Of a DNA stretch of 55,530 nt, positions 1 through 8,626 are shown in pieces. Both the position numbers and the translations under genes were made by a program. The stretch's first letter is position 1; every line of letters starts with the position of its first letter. Source of the DNA: Planctomycetota bacterium (GTDB taxonomy: Bacteria > Planctomycetota > Planctomycetia > Pirellulales > Pirellulaceae); NCBI GenBank assembly GCA_027622275.1, contig JAQBZB010000018.1:1-55530 (forward strand). Direction: 5' to 3'. Under the pieces are notes generated by a model. The model saw only the letters and a list, made by a program, of their open reading frames with translations. It was not told where the DNA came from and did not search any database.

Positions 1-800
1 CGGCTCTCCACGCTAGCACTCAAACCGCTAAACGACCGCTTTTTCTTGGGACTGGCCAGATCGCACCCATTCAATGTCGGCGTCTCGTACCACTTGTGCT
101 TGGATTGCTGTCGTGACGTTAAGCGTTTCGCCTTGCCTTTCGCGGATCGACGTTTGCCTACCGTTGGTGATGACCGACTCTGCATCTGCGGCTCTGGCGG
201 ATCGGTCACAACGACCGCGTCGCGGGCGTCGCTCTTCTCGATCGGACTGGAAAGCGAGGATGCTTGCGGTGCCGGAAGCCGCTGCTGCATGTCGTGAAGT
301 AATCCGTGCAAGTCTCGCATCAGGACATGCGTTTCTTTCCCTCGCTCGTTCGCATCCTTGATCTGGTCGTTCTTGATCTTCAGCTCGTCACGCAAATCTT
401 TTTTGTCCTGCTCTAACATCTGAATCTGAACCTTGAGGAGCGAGACGACGTCGCCGTTTTGAGTCGCCGAATCCCCTTCTTGCGGCTTGGAAGATTCCAC
501 GACTTGCTCCGTAGATTTGTGATCCAAGCGAGGTCCGTACTTCCTTTCGACCCAGGTTGCATGCACGAACCAAGTGGGGTTTTTCCCCTGCTTTTTCAGA
601 TCGTCGATCTTTTCTTTGGTGACATCTTGCCCTTCGATAACTTCGCCGTCCTCGGTGCGAAGTTTCAGATTGTTCAGAACAGTATCGTCGCTGTGTTCGA
701 TCGCGCGACTCCAGTATCTCTGGAGCGTTCGCTCGGCGCGCTTGCAACGTTCACTGGCTTGCTTACGAGTAATGAATCCGGGGATGAGTGTGTTGTCCAT
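1..800 (-). CDS. Partial HTH / coiled-coil / basic-tail protein of an integrated element
   Basis: The reading frame starts at the ATG at 800 and stays open for 266 codons to the left edge of the window, so the C-terminus is missing. The N-terminus (residues about 8-30, GFITRKQASERCKRAERTLQ) looks like a short winged-helix or MerR/excisionase-type DNA-binding motif. Residues about 115-175 are rich in heptad-like L/I/E/K (LLKVQIQMLEQDKKDLRDEL) and probably form a coiled coil. The tail is very basic (GKRRSAKGKAKR, PKKKRSF). I do not recognise a named family. It lies near a tyrosine integrase and a tRNA, so an accessory DNA-binding protein of the same element is the natural reading. There is no Shine-Dalgarno upstream. 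A GTCAGACG repeat lies directly before the start codon, which suggests possible autoregulation (inference). Confidence 0.6.
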   Translation of the reverse strand, partial: MDNTLIPGFITRKQASERCKRAERTLQRYWSRAIEHSDDTVLNNLKLRTEDGEVIEGQDVTKEKIDDLKKQGKNPTWFVHATWVERKYGPRLDHKSTEQVVESSKPQEGDSATQNGDVVSLLKVQIQMLEQDKKDLRDELKIKNDQIKDANERGKETHVLMRDLHGLLHDMQQRLPAPQASSLSSPIEKSDARDAVVVTDPPEPQMQSRSSPTVGKRRSAKGKAKRLTSRQQSKHKWYETPTLNGCDLASPKKKRSFSGLSASVES

Positions 801-802
801 AC

Positions 803-1094
803 GTCAGACGGGAGGACAAAATAGAAGTGTTGTTAGCGTACGGCTTTAAGCGAGCTAAAGTCAATGATCGAAATGCTCGGTAGCGAGTCGTCAGACGAGA
901 CGGCTGTCCACTGGGGTACGACAAGCTCAATGCCGCTACCAGAGCCACAATCTCATGCGAGAGGCACCACAAGGACGAGTGGTCAACGATCGCAGTCGAC
1001 TCGTCGTCGAGTCGTCAGACGTATCGTCTGTCGAGCCGTCAGAACGTGACGACTCGACATCAATGCACGCCGAAAGGCCGACGTGTCGTCTGTC
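803..1094. repeat. Cluster of GTCAGACG direct and inverted repeats in a gene-free stretch
   Basis: The stretch 801-1245 has no convincing gene. It holds GTCAGACG at 803-810, 890-897 and 1014-1021, and the inverse CGTCTGTC at 1025-1032 and 1087-1094. The 14-mer CGAGTCGTCAGACG occurs at 884-897 and again at 1008-1021. Palindromes include GACTCG-TCGT-CGAGTC (998-1013) and CAGACG-TAT-CGTCTG (1016-1030). The arrangement resembles iterons, operators or recombinase/partition sites. Which of these it is cannot be decided from sequence alone. Confidence 0.55.
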
Positions 1095-1245
1095 GTATCG
1101 ACAGTCTCGCGGCGGTGAATCGACAGAATGATTCGACGATTCGTCGCCGATCGGACAGTCGTGCCGTCAGTAGACCAGCTTATCAAGCCCGACAACACGG
1201 CTGATCTTATTGACGCTTAAGCCGAGCCTGCATCATGCAATCGCT

Positions 1246-1566
1246 TTAGTGGAGGAAAGTACGGAAGGCGAGTGATTGGTTGGAATCAGGGAGGCGTGGC
1301 GACTGCTCATGCATTGTCGTGGCGACCGGTGATGGAAGAGGGGAGCGTCGAACTGGCGGCCGTACAATTCGGAGGTGAGCCTCGCTCCGTGCGATAGCCG
1401 CGCAGTCTATGCCCGACGGAGCGGGCCCGCCGAAGACTCCTCGGAAAGAGGAATTGGCTCTGGAAGATGCCACTTCTTTCTGTCGAGTGATTTCTTCGTC
1501 AGTTCCGTCTGACGATTTGATTACTTCGTCGAGCTTGTTGGTCTGACACTCATCCAAAGACGGCAT
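1246..1566 (-). CDS. Doubtful small ORF overlapping the integrase end
   Basis: A 106-codon frame starts with ATG inside the last codons of the integrase gene (17-bp overlap), as in translational coupling. The first 40 residues are polar and acidic. The rest is rich in Pro, Arg and Ser with no recognisable domain. The overlap is the only positive argument. The composition of the second half looks like non-coding sequence read through. It may be spurious. Confidence 0.22.
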   Translation of the reverse strand: MPSLDECQTNKLDEVIKSSDGTDEEITRQKEVASSRANSSFRGVFGGPAPSGIDCAAIARSEAHLRIVRPPVRRSPLPSPVATTMHEQSPRLPDSNQSLAFRTFLH

Positions 1567-2821
1567 CGATTGCCGCCTGCTTCACGTCGGGAAATAGGTG
1601 GCGATACCGCCGTCGCATCTGCTCTGTCGTGTGACCCACGAAATCATCGATGATGCGTTGATCAATCCCTAGCGACGCGAGGTTGCTGATGAAGCTGTGC
1701 CGCAGACAATGCCAGCCCTTGATCTTCTCCCACTTGCTGTTCTTGAGCGTCCGTTCAAAATGATCGTGGGCTTGATCCGGGGAAAGTCCGGCTCGCGGTT
1801 CTTTAATACGGCTACGCGGAATCCGACCGTCCAGGCAGAACGTGTGCGCGCCGCCGGGGTGATCCTGTTCGAGCCATTTGTGCATCACCGCCTTGAGAGT
1901 AGGGGAGAGCTGGACGCGCCGCGTGCTCTCGTTTGACCGTACGCGTTTCTTCTCTCGGATTGTGACTGTATTGCCTTCGAAGTCGAAGTCACTACGGCGT
2001 GAGCGAATCAGCTCGCTCCGCCTCGCACCGGTGTGTGCCGCCATCACGAACATCGGGTAGATGAACGGGTGCAACGCAGCTTCATGAACGTGCGCTAAGA
2101 GTTCGTCGATTTCCAATCGTCGCAAGTAGAGAGCGTCCCATAACTCGGCCGCTTCTTGACCCGCTAACTGCTCTAGCTCGATCTGGCGTTCGATCTCTTG
2201 CCAAGTCTGAAACGAAGGTTGCTGTTTCGATTTTGGTAGGCGAAGCCCTTGCCGGGGGAATGGTCCGACGACCTTGTTTGTGTTTGCCGCCCACCGCCAG
2301 ACTGTGCGAAGCGTCGCCAATTCCTTTTCGATCGTTCTGCCGCTCACGAACGTGCCAGACCGGGTCTTCTGCTTGCAACGTTTGTTGACATAGTCCTGCA
2401 GGGTCTCGACGCCGAGATTCGGCATCGCGAAGTTTGAGCCGATCGCCCTCAATAAGTGACGTTCGTGAATGTGCATCGCCGAAAGTGTTGATTGTTCAAG
2501 GTTGCCATCGGGGATCGCCTTGAAGAATTCGTCGAATGCCAACTTCAGCGTGAACGGGGATGGGGGAGTTGTCTTGACTGGCGGAGGCAGCGGCTTCCGC
2601 CATTTGGGCTTGCCATCGGCAAGTAGAAACTCCACGACGTCCTCAGTGTCATCGGGAACTTCGATTCGTCCGGTCTCGACGAGGCGGAGTGTCTCCTCCA
2701 AGCGAACCCGGCGGGCATCGGCCCGATCGACGCGATCGGTCTTCAACGATCGCTTGAACCGGCGTCCAGCGAAACGAAAGCAGATGTAATAAGTGTCGGA
2801 AACGAGCTGTAGTGAGGCCAT
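1550..2821 (-). CDS. Tyrosine recombinase / phage-type integrase
   Basis: This 423-residue protein carries the tyrosine-recombinase catalytic set: Arg in TGARRSEL (about residue 267), HCLRH (His371, Arg374), His397 in VGHTTEQ and the nucleophile Tyr406 in RRRYRHLF. The N-terminal 90 residues resemble an arm-binding region, and residues about 93-190 a SAM-like core-binding domain. Such enzymes integrate and excise mobile elements by strand exchange at att sites. The gene is transcribed away from tRNA-Leu, and its start lies 178 bp from the tRNA 3' end. That is the usual geometry for an element integrated into a tRNA gene. The remainder of the element should lie to the left, beyond the window. 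Confidence 0.93.
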   Translation of the reverse strand: MASLQLVSDTYYICFRFAGRRFKRSLKTDRVDRADARRVRLEETLRLVETGRIEVPDDTEDVVEFLLADGKPKWRKPLPPPVKTTPPSPFTLKLAFDEFFKAIPDGNLEQSTLSAMHIHERHLLRAIGSNFAMPNLGVETLQDYVNKRCKQKTRSGTFVSGRTIEKELATLRTVWRWAANTNKVVGPFPRQGLRLPKSKQQPSFQTWQEIERQIELEQLAGQEAAELWDALYLRRLEIDELLAHVHEAALHPFIYPMFVMAAHTGARRSELIRSRRSDFDFEGNTVTIREKKRVRSNESTRRVQLSPTLKAVMHKWLEQDHPGGAHTFCLDGRIPRSRIKEPRAGLSPDQAHDHFERTLKNSKWEKIKGWHCLRHSFISNLASLGIDQRIIDDFVGHTTEQMRRRYRHLFPDVKQAAIDAVFG

Positions 2822-2907
2822 GTTAGTCTCCCGTCGATCTTGACGGCAGACTAGCTGCCGTCGGGGTGTCGTGACGAGCGACGCAAAGCCAACGCAACTA
2901 CAACGAT

Positions 2908-2940
2908 GTCACCAAAATGTCACCAACTGCTTCTGGTGAC
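2908..2940. promoter_or_regulatory. GTCACCA repeats upstream of the integrase
   Basis: GTCACCA occurs twice in direct orientation (2908-2914, 2919-2925, 11-bp spacing) and once inverted (TGGTGAC, 2934-2940). The last two copies can form a 7-bp hairpin with an 8-base loop. The position, between the integrase start and the tRNA attachment region, fits arm-type integrase sites or an operator. This is inference. Confidence 0.4.
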
Positions 2941-2998
2941 GGTCAGCCCAACAAAAAAGGACTCAGGGCAATTTGCCGTAAGTCCTTACTACGTAAAG

Positions 2999-3083
<85 letters not shown>

Positions 3084-3241
3084 AGACTTTGTTTTTATCG
3101 TCTCTATCGCGTTTCTCCTAGACTTGCCATTACCGTTTGACGCCCGTTCTGACGCCTATAACGTTATGCGAACTCGAAAGTTGACGCCTGCGAATTGTGT
3201 TCACGAACGTCGGGCAACACCTAAACCCCTGACAGCTTGAG

Positions 3242-3457
3242 GTGATGTTCATGACGAGCAAGTCTACCAAACGCGACACGTCTCGCAAGATGAAGGCCCA
3301 TAAGCCAAGCAAGCCGCGTCCGGCCCCACGGACGGTTGCGAATTTCGTCATGGGTGGAGATGGCCTTCAAGATGGAGACCTATTCGCGACAACGAACGAC
3401 AGCTCCCACATTTTAGACGCTAGTCGTTGCACTCTACTTTCCGACATGCTGGCCTAA
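3242..3457 (+). CDS. Possible small basic protein, unknown
   Basis: A 71-codon frame opens with GTG at 3242, or ATG at 3245 or 3251, shortly after a GAGG stretch that could act as a ribosome binding site. The N-terminus is very basic (STKRDTSRKMKAHKPSKP) and the C-terminus is acidic/polar. It overlaps the 3' end of the esterase gene by 24 bp, tail to tail. I see no known domain. It is the only candidate in the roughly 350-bp gap between the tRNA and the esterase. It may be spurious or a fragment. Confidence 0.25.
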   Translation: MMFMTSKSTKRDTSRKMKAHKPSKPRPAPRTVANFVMGGDGLQDGDLFATTNDSSHILDASRCTLLSDMLA

Positions 3458-4492
3458 GAAAACACTCACCTTTTTTCGCGCAATCTTCGATTCAGGAAGA
3501 TCGTGGTTGAACACCTGAAAGATGTGCCACATGCCTTCGTAAAGGTCGAGCTTTACGGGGATGCCAGCGTGATCGAGTGCTTGGTAGTGTCGAACCGCAT
3601 TGCTCAGGAAGATTTCCTTCGTCCCAGCCTGGATCAACGTGGGAGGGAAACCCTTCGAGTAGTCCCCGTAGATGGGAGACACATAGGGGTGTTTCTGGTC
3701 GGCCGGTGCCGCATAAGCATCGGCACAGTTCTTGAGGTTTTTCGGATAGTACAACAGCGGATCAGCGTCCTTGAGCGTCGTGTAGGAGTCTCCCGTTTCG
3801 GTAATGTCCGACCAGGGTGACCACAAGACAACCGCGGCGGGCATACCCAGCCCTGTGTCTCGCATCTTCAGAACCGCGCCGGCCGCCAGTCCACCCCCGG
3901 CGGACTCGCCGTAGATGGCAATGTCATTCCAGGTGCGCCCCTCTTCGAGCAAGGCCCGGACAACATCAACAACTTGGTCGGTGATCTCATTCCACTTGGC
4001 ATGAGGAGCCAAGGTGTAGTCCACGGACACGACACGCAGTCCCGTGTCATGGGCCATCGGAACGGCGCTCATCAACCTTGATCTGGCGCTGTACAACGCG
4101 TAGGCACCACCGTGGGTATAGACGAGTACGCTGCTGCTGTTTTTCCACCCTTGGGGTTTGATGTCGAGAACCGGAACGCCGCCCAACTTGCGCTCTTGAA
4201 TGCGCGGCTGATATTGCTCAACCACCGCTGAGTTGGCTTCCGCACGTTTCATCTCGATCCGCGCCTGGACCTCCTTCCAAGCGTCAAAATCGTCTGGCGC
4301 TGGCAGCGGCGCGATGGCCGCAGCGCGACTGAACTGCGCGAGTGCTTCCTGTGCTTGCTTGGAGATTGTTGACGGCACGACGAAATCTTGGCCGAGCGCC
4401 GGTGCCATGCTGAATGCCGCGACGAACCAACCGCTTGCAGCCGCGAGCGCCATGCCTGTCGGTCGTGAGGGCCTGCTGCGCGTTAGATTCAT
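3434..4492 (-). CDS. Secreted alpha/beta hydrolase, HSL-like family IV esterase
   Basis: This 352-residue carboxylesterase/lipase-like enzyme has an N-terminal signal peptide (hydrophobic about residues 13-35, ending APALGQ), so it should act outside the cytoplasm. Family IV hallmarks are in order: oxyanion-hole HGG (127-129), nucleophile elbow GESAGG (Ser197), the acid position occupied by Glu293 in GTKEIFLSN, and His323 in GMWHIFQ. The start at 4492 was chosen because it begins the signal peptide. A longer frame to 4741 would run through the end of the upstream DUF1501 gene and reads like antisense. The upstream gene ends 73 bp before it on the same strand, so the two may be co-transcribed. 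The substrate cannot be told. Confidence 0.85.
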   Translation of the reverse strand: MNLTRSRPSRPTGMALAAASGWFVAAFSMAPALGQDFVVPSTISKQAQEALAQFSRAAAIAPLPAPDDFDAWKEVQARIEMKRAEANSAVVEQYQPRIQERKLGGVPVLDIKPQGWKNSSSVLVYTHGGAYALYSARSRLMSAVPMAHDTGLRVVSVDYTLAPHAKWNEITDQVVDVVRALLEEGRTWNDIAIYGESAGGGLAAGAVLKMRDTGLGMPAAVVLWSPWSDITETGDSYTTLKDADPLLYYPKNLKNCADAYAAPADQKHPYVSPIYGDYSKGFPPTLIQAGTKEIFLSNAVRHYQALDHAGIPVKLDLYEGMWHIFQVFNHDLPESKIARKKVSVFLGQHVGK

Positions 4493-4565
4493 CGTCAACG
4501 CTCCGGTTGGGTTGATGGTTGCCCGTGTGCGGCTTGGGTGCTCGAATCGGGTCACCTGACGGGCA

Positions 4566-5990
4566 CTACGCCAATAGCTCGGGGATCGGCTGTCCCTGCG
4601 GCAGAATGGGCAAGGGTCGGCCGAGTCGGTCGTGCAGCAGGTGGGCGGTGTCGATGCCGAAACGGCGGTAGATGGTGGCGAGCAGACAGTTGCTGTCCAT
4701 CCGGCGTTCAATCGGCTCTTCAGCCTTGGCATTGGTGGCACCGATGACCTGCCCCATGTTCAGTCCGCCGCCCGACAGAAAAACGCTCATCGCCCGCGAC
4801 CAATGATCCCGCCCCGGCCGGCCGCTGGGATCCTGGTTGAAAATCTTCGGCGTGCGGCCGAATTCGCCACAGAAGATCAAGAGGACCTGCCGGTCGAGCC
4901 CCCGCTCGCTCAAGTCTTCGATCAGGGCAGAGACAGCCTGATCGAACGAAGGGAGCTTCTCGCGGTAGGCGTTGAAGATGTGAGAGTTTACCGAATGGTC
5001 GTCCCAGTTGCTGGTAACGCCGGTTTCGGGGCGCAGCCGGAATTCCGCTTGGCATTGCACAAACCGCGCGCCCGCCTCGACCAACCGTCGGCAGGTGAGC
5101 AGACTCTTTCCGAAGTGAGTGTCGCCGTAGCGCTGCTGTGTGGTCGGCCGTTCGCGCGTGAGGTCAAATGCTTCGCGCGTGCGCGGGCTGGCGAGCATCG
5201 TCACCGCTCGTTGTTGGATGTCATCCAGTGCCGACATCGTGCCGCTGCCATCCAGACGGCGAGGCAGTGCATCGAGGTTCTTGAGCAAACGCATGCGGCG
5301 GCTCAGCCGCACGACGCCATCCGTCGAGATGGCCAGATCATCCCGGTCGCCGCCAGTTTTGTAGAGCGGGACGGGGTCGTACTCGTTGTCGCCCGTGGAG
5401 GTCTGTGGATTAGGGTTGGGCATATAGGGCGCGCAGCTCGGCCCCAGGTACGCCGGTCCGCCGCCATAGAACTTGGTGTTGGCGACGAAGCAGGGTATGT
5501 CGCTGGGCCGCTGGCCGAGTTGGTGCGTGACCACGGAGCCAATCTCGGGGAATTCGGCGTCGTTCAAGTTTGCCGCCCGCGATGCGTAGCCGCCGAGAAA
5601 GCGCTGCGTGCCGCCCGAGTGCTCGTTCCGCTCGTGGTGCAGACTGCGGACGAGGGCAAACTTGTCCGCGTGTTTGGCAAGCTGCGGCAACAGCTCCGTA
5701 ATCTCCATGCCCGGCACCTTGGTGTGGATCGGTCGAAATGGACCGCGGTACTCGACCGGTGCCTCCGGCTTGAGATCGAACAGGTCGATCTGGCTTGGGC
5801 CGCCATTGGCCCAGAAGAGGATGACCGAGAACTCCTGATCAACTGCGGCCCGCTCGGCGGCTGAAAGCAGACCGGCGAGTGAAGGCTGCGCGCCGAGTGC
5901 GAGCGCCCCAAAACTCAACCCGCCAAGCTGCAGCCACGTACGCCGGTCCAGAGGACCAGAGCAACGGCGAAATGGCGAGGTCGAAGTCAT
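4566..5990 (-). CDS. DUF1501 family protein with Tat-type signal
   Basis: This 474-residue DUF1501 protein belongs to a sulfatase/alkaline-phosphatase-like superfamily greatly expanded in planctomycetes. The N-terminus has a twin-arginine-type motif (LDRRTWLQLGGLSFGALALG), pointing to folded export. Family blocks are visible: FWANGGPSQIDLFD near residue 60, ARFVQCQAEFRL mid-protein, and FCGEFGRTPK followed by GRDHW near residue 370. Unlike the other two DUF1501 genes here it has no PSD1 partner and is paired with an esterase gene. Its biochemical role is not established. Confidence 0.88.
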   Translation of the reverse strand: MTSTSPFRRCSGPLDRRTWLQLGGLSFGALALGAQPSLAGLLSAAERAAVDQEFSVILFWANGGPSQIDLFDLKPEAPVEYRGPFRPIHTKVPGMEITELLPQLAKHADKFALVRSLHHERNEHSGGTQRFLGGYASRAANLNDAEFPEIGSVVTHQLGQRPSDIPCFVANTKFYGGGPAYLGPSCAPYMPNPNPQTSTGDNEYDPVPLYKTGGDRDDLAISTDGVVRLSRRMRLLKNLDALPRRLDGSGTMSALDDIQQRAVTMLASPRTREAFDLTRERPTTQQRYGDTHFGKSLLTCRRLVEAGARFVQCQAEFRLRPETGVTSNWDDHSVNSHIFNAYREKLPSFDQAVSALIEDLSERGLDRQVLLIFCGEFGRTPKIFNQDPSGRPGRDHWSRAMSVFLSGGGLNMGQVIGATNAKAEEPIERRMDSNCLLATIYRRFGIDTAHLLHDRLGRPLPILPQGQPIPELLA

Positions 5991-6152
5991 GCGTTTGCAT
6001 CCGCCTTGTCATGGAATACACATCAACGTATCTCGATCGACGCTGCGCTGCAATGATAAGATAGTGGCCACCTGCACAAAGTGAGAGCCACAAGCATCCG
6101 GCGAAGATCGGTAGTAAGCGGTCGCGTATTTTCCACGAGGACTCCAACATGA

Positions 6153-6797
6153 AGCAACTCGCATGATCCCTGGCGCTGCTCGATTCTGAAGTTGAAGTCG
6201 CAAGCTGGCGAGACAGAAGGAGAGTTCCGCATCCGCTTGAAGCAAGCCGCCAGCGAGCAGCGCGATCTCGAAGTCGAGAAGCTCCGCCAGAAATATGTTC
6301 CGAAAATGAAGTCGTTGGAGGAACGAAAACGCAAGGCGGAACAGAAGGTTGAGGTCCAGAAAGGTCAAGTCACGCAACAGGCCTGGTCAACCGCCGTCAG
6401 CATCGGAACCGGGGTGCTTGGTGCTCTGTTCGGCAGAAAGTCGACCAGTGCAACCAACGTCAACCGCGCCGCCTCGTCGATGCGCTCGGCCAGCAAGATC
6501 GCTCAGGAGCGCAGCGACGTCGCGCGTGCCCAAGACACCGTCGAGTCGCTTCAAGAACAGCTTGTCGCTTTGGAAGAAGAGTTCACTCACGAGTCCGAAC
6601 AACTTCGGCAGCAACTCACGGCCGAAGCATTAGAGCTGAAGGAGTTGCCCATCAAGCCCCGCAAATCAGATCTCACCGTCGATCGAGTCGCCCTCGTCTG
6701 GACGCCGTGGATACTTGACGCCGTTGGCATGGCACAACCGGCGTTTTGGGGAGTGAACTACGTGATGGCGTCGATTCCCGCTATCATTAAACAATGA
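6153..6797 (+). pseudogene. 3' remnant of a HerA/DUF87-like ATPase gene
   Basis: The open frame begins straight after a stop at 6150-6152 and has no good start codon. From about 6183 the translation (ILKLKSQAGETEGEF, coiled-coil EKLRQKY, LFGRKS, then IKPRKSDLTVDRVALVW) matches my memory of the last 200 residues of large HerA-type P-loop ATPases. These end with a coiled coil and a short VRPRRSD-like strand. The ATPase domain itself is absent: no Walker A or B motif is present in or before this frame. So only the C-terminal end survives. It may be the stump left by insertion of the neighbouring restriction-modification genes or by a deletion. Confidence 0.65.
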
Positions 6798-6882
6798 ATG
6801 GCAGCAGGCGACACGGCCATTGATCTGACCCTCGGAACGGTCGCCTTGAATGCGCGACGCAAACTGCCACAAGGGACGTGCC

Positions 6883-7884
6883 ATGGATAAGAAACGTCGA
6901 GCCCCACGAAACCGCACGATAACTCTCGATGAAGCGGAACTCGCCACAGTCGCTAAACGCCTCGTGCGCCTAGATTGCCCCGCCACACCGACGGACGTTA
7001 TTGGGCATACCGTCTGCCAAGATCTTTTCGAGGCACTCCCTCATCTACCGTCACGTTTCGTGGATCTTCTCATCGTCGACCCGCCTTACAATCTCGACAA
7101 ATCCTTCAACAGCGGCGAGTTCACACGCCGCACGGACGAGCGCTACGCGGAATGGCTTGATTCTTGGCTCGAACCCCTTCGCCGTGTCTTGAAGTCGTCG
7201 GCATCCATCTACATTTGCTGCGACTGGCGATGTTCGTCGGTCGTCCAGCAAGTCGGTGAACGATATTTCGACGTTCAAAACCGTATCACTTGGGAGCGAG
7301 AAAAGGGCCGGGGTGCGCTGAGAAACTGGAAGAACTGCTCCGAAGATATTTGGTTTTTTACCGCGTCTCGTAATTACAGCTTTAATGTCAATGCCGTGAA
7401 ACTGAAGCGGCGAGTGATAGCGCCCTACACGACTGACGATGGGAAGCCGAAAGACTGGGACAAGACGGAAAGTGGTGACTTCCGCATAACACACCCATCG
7501 AATCTCTGGACTGATATTTCCATTCCCTTCTGGTCCATGCCCGAAAACACAGATCATCCAACACAGAAGCCTGAGAAGTTGATCGCCAAACTGATTCTTG
7601 CAAGCTCAAACCCCGGCGACGTGATTCTTGATCCATTCTTAGGGTCTGGGACAACTTCGGTGGTGGCCAAGAAGCTTGGGCGATCTTATGTGGGGATCGA
7701 AATGGATGAGATGTATTGTTGCCTTGCCGAAAAGCGGCTCGAACGCGCGAATCACGATGACAAAATCCAGGGCTATCACGACGGCGTATTCTGGGAACGC
7801 AATTCTCTGGCCGAACAGAATAAACCCGCTGCGAAGAAACGGACGGGGGTCGGCCAACACCACCTTTTGTTCGAAGCCGATTAG
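6883..7884 (+). CDS. Type II DNA methyltransferase (beta-class order, DPPY)
   Basis: This 333-residue AdoMet-dependent DNA amino-methyltransferase has motif IV DPPYNL at residues 66-71, ahead of motif I DPFLGSGTT near residue 250. That order is typical of beta-class N6-adenine/N4-cytosine enzymes. The block HPTQKPEKLIAKLI before motif I is also typical. DPPY with Y leaves adenine or N4-cytosine open. The start ATG at 6883 was preferred over 6850 because GGGA sits eight bases upstream and the longer N-terminus has no support. The restriction gene starts 5 bp after its stop, so the two form an operon and the methylase should protect the host from its partner. Confidence 0.9.
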   Translation: MDKKRRAPRNRTITLDEAELATVAKRLVRLDCPATPTDVIGHTVCQDLFEALPHLPSRFVDLLIVDPPYNLDKSFNSGEFTRRTDERYAEWLDSWLEPLRRVLKSSASIYICCDWRCSSVVQQVGERYFDVQNRITWEREKGRGALRNWKNCSEDIWFFTASRNYSFNVNAVKLKRRVIAPYTTDDGKPKDWDKTESGDFRITHPSNLWTDISIPFWSMPENTDHPTQKPEKLIAKLILASSNPGDVILDPFLGSGTTSVVAKKLGRSYVGIEMDEMYCCLAEKRLERANHDDKIQGYHDGVFWERNSLAEQNKPAAKKRTGVGQHHLLFEAD

Positions 7885-7889
7885 CCATT

Positions 7890-8552
7890 ATGAAAAGTCA
7901 ACTGTTTTACACCGATCAGTACATTAAAGCGCAGAATCAAATCAAGGAGTTTCTGAACGGCCAAGATCAGTTTCTGTCCGGCAATACTGCGAGCAGCACG
8001 CGCGCGGTCGGTGACGCAATTCAAGACATTCTGTCCGACAACTTTCAATCCATCCTCGGCACGGAACTTTGTGCCAAATATTCTTCTCAATTTGCGCGTC
8101 GGGCCATGGCGGACTTGGCGTTTGAAGATAAGGATGGGTTTTACTACGTCGTGGACGTCAAAACGCATCGGTTGAGCACGAAGTTCAACATGCCGAATCT
8201 TACATCTGTTGAACGGCTGTCACGATTCTACGAAGACAACAAGAATTACTTTGTCGTCCTCATGGTTGCGTACGATATTGAGGACTTGCATGCGGCCATC
8301 GAAGACGTCATGTTTGTGCCAATCGAATTCCTTGGATGGGACTGTCTGACCATTGGCGCACTTGGATGGGGCCAAATCCAAATCGCGAACTCAAATCGGA
8401 TCACGATCAACCCACAGTACTCTCGTAAATCATGGATGCTCGAATTCTGTGACACAATGCTTGAATTCTATCCAAAGGAAATCGCAAAGATCGGCAACCG
8501 TCTCGAACGGTTCAAGAAGATTCGTGACGAATGGGAAAAGCGCTCAGACTGA
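7890..8552 (+). CDS. Type II restriction endonuclease, PD-(D/E)XK fold, EcoRV/HincII-like layout
   Basis: This 220-residue protein directly follows the methylase gene. A PD-(D/E)XK core is visible: Asp75 in MADLAFE, then Asp89-Val-Lys91 in VVDVKTH. The 14-residue spacing and the sequence after it (LSTKFNMPNLTSVERLS) recall the EcoRV/HincII group (DIKT or DVKT followed by polar residues and a helix). This comparison is from memory, not from a search. Its role would be cleavage of unmethylated DNA. The recognition site is unknown. Codon use is more A+T-rich than the flanking genes, consistent with recent transfer of the cassette. Confidence 0.78.
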   Translation: MKSQLFYTDQYIKAQNQIKEFLNGQDQFLSGNTASSTRAVGDAIQDILSDNFQSILGTELCAKYSSQFARRAMADLAFEDKDGFYYVVDVKTHRLSTKFNMPNLTSVERLSRFYEDNKNYFVVLMVAYDIEDLHAAIEDVMFVPIEFLGWDCLTIGALGWGQIQIANSNRITINPQYSRKSWMLEFCDTMLEFYPKEIAKIGNRLERFKKIRDEWEKRSD

Positions 8553-8626
8553 CTTGAATGGCTGCAATCAATTCGGTGAACCGGAGTTGGCGCGCCTTCC
8601 GGTTTGTCCATCTCCATCGGAATGCA

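Noticed and set aside
763-1198. Small minus-strand frames across 763-1198
   Set aside because: They run through the repeat cluster, use Arg/Thr/Ser-rich residues typical of reading repeats, and have no family resemblance.
4632-5864. A 410-codon plus-strand frame opposite the DUF1501 gene
   Set aside because: It is the antisense of a clear DUF1501 gene; the protein has no recognisable motifs.
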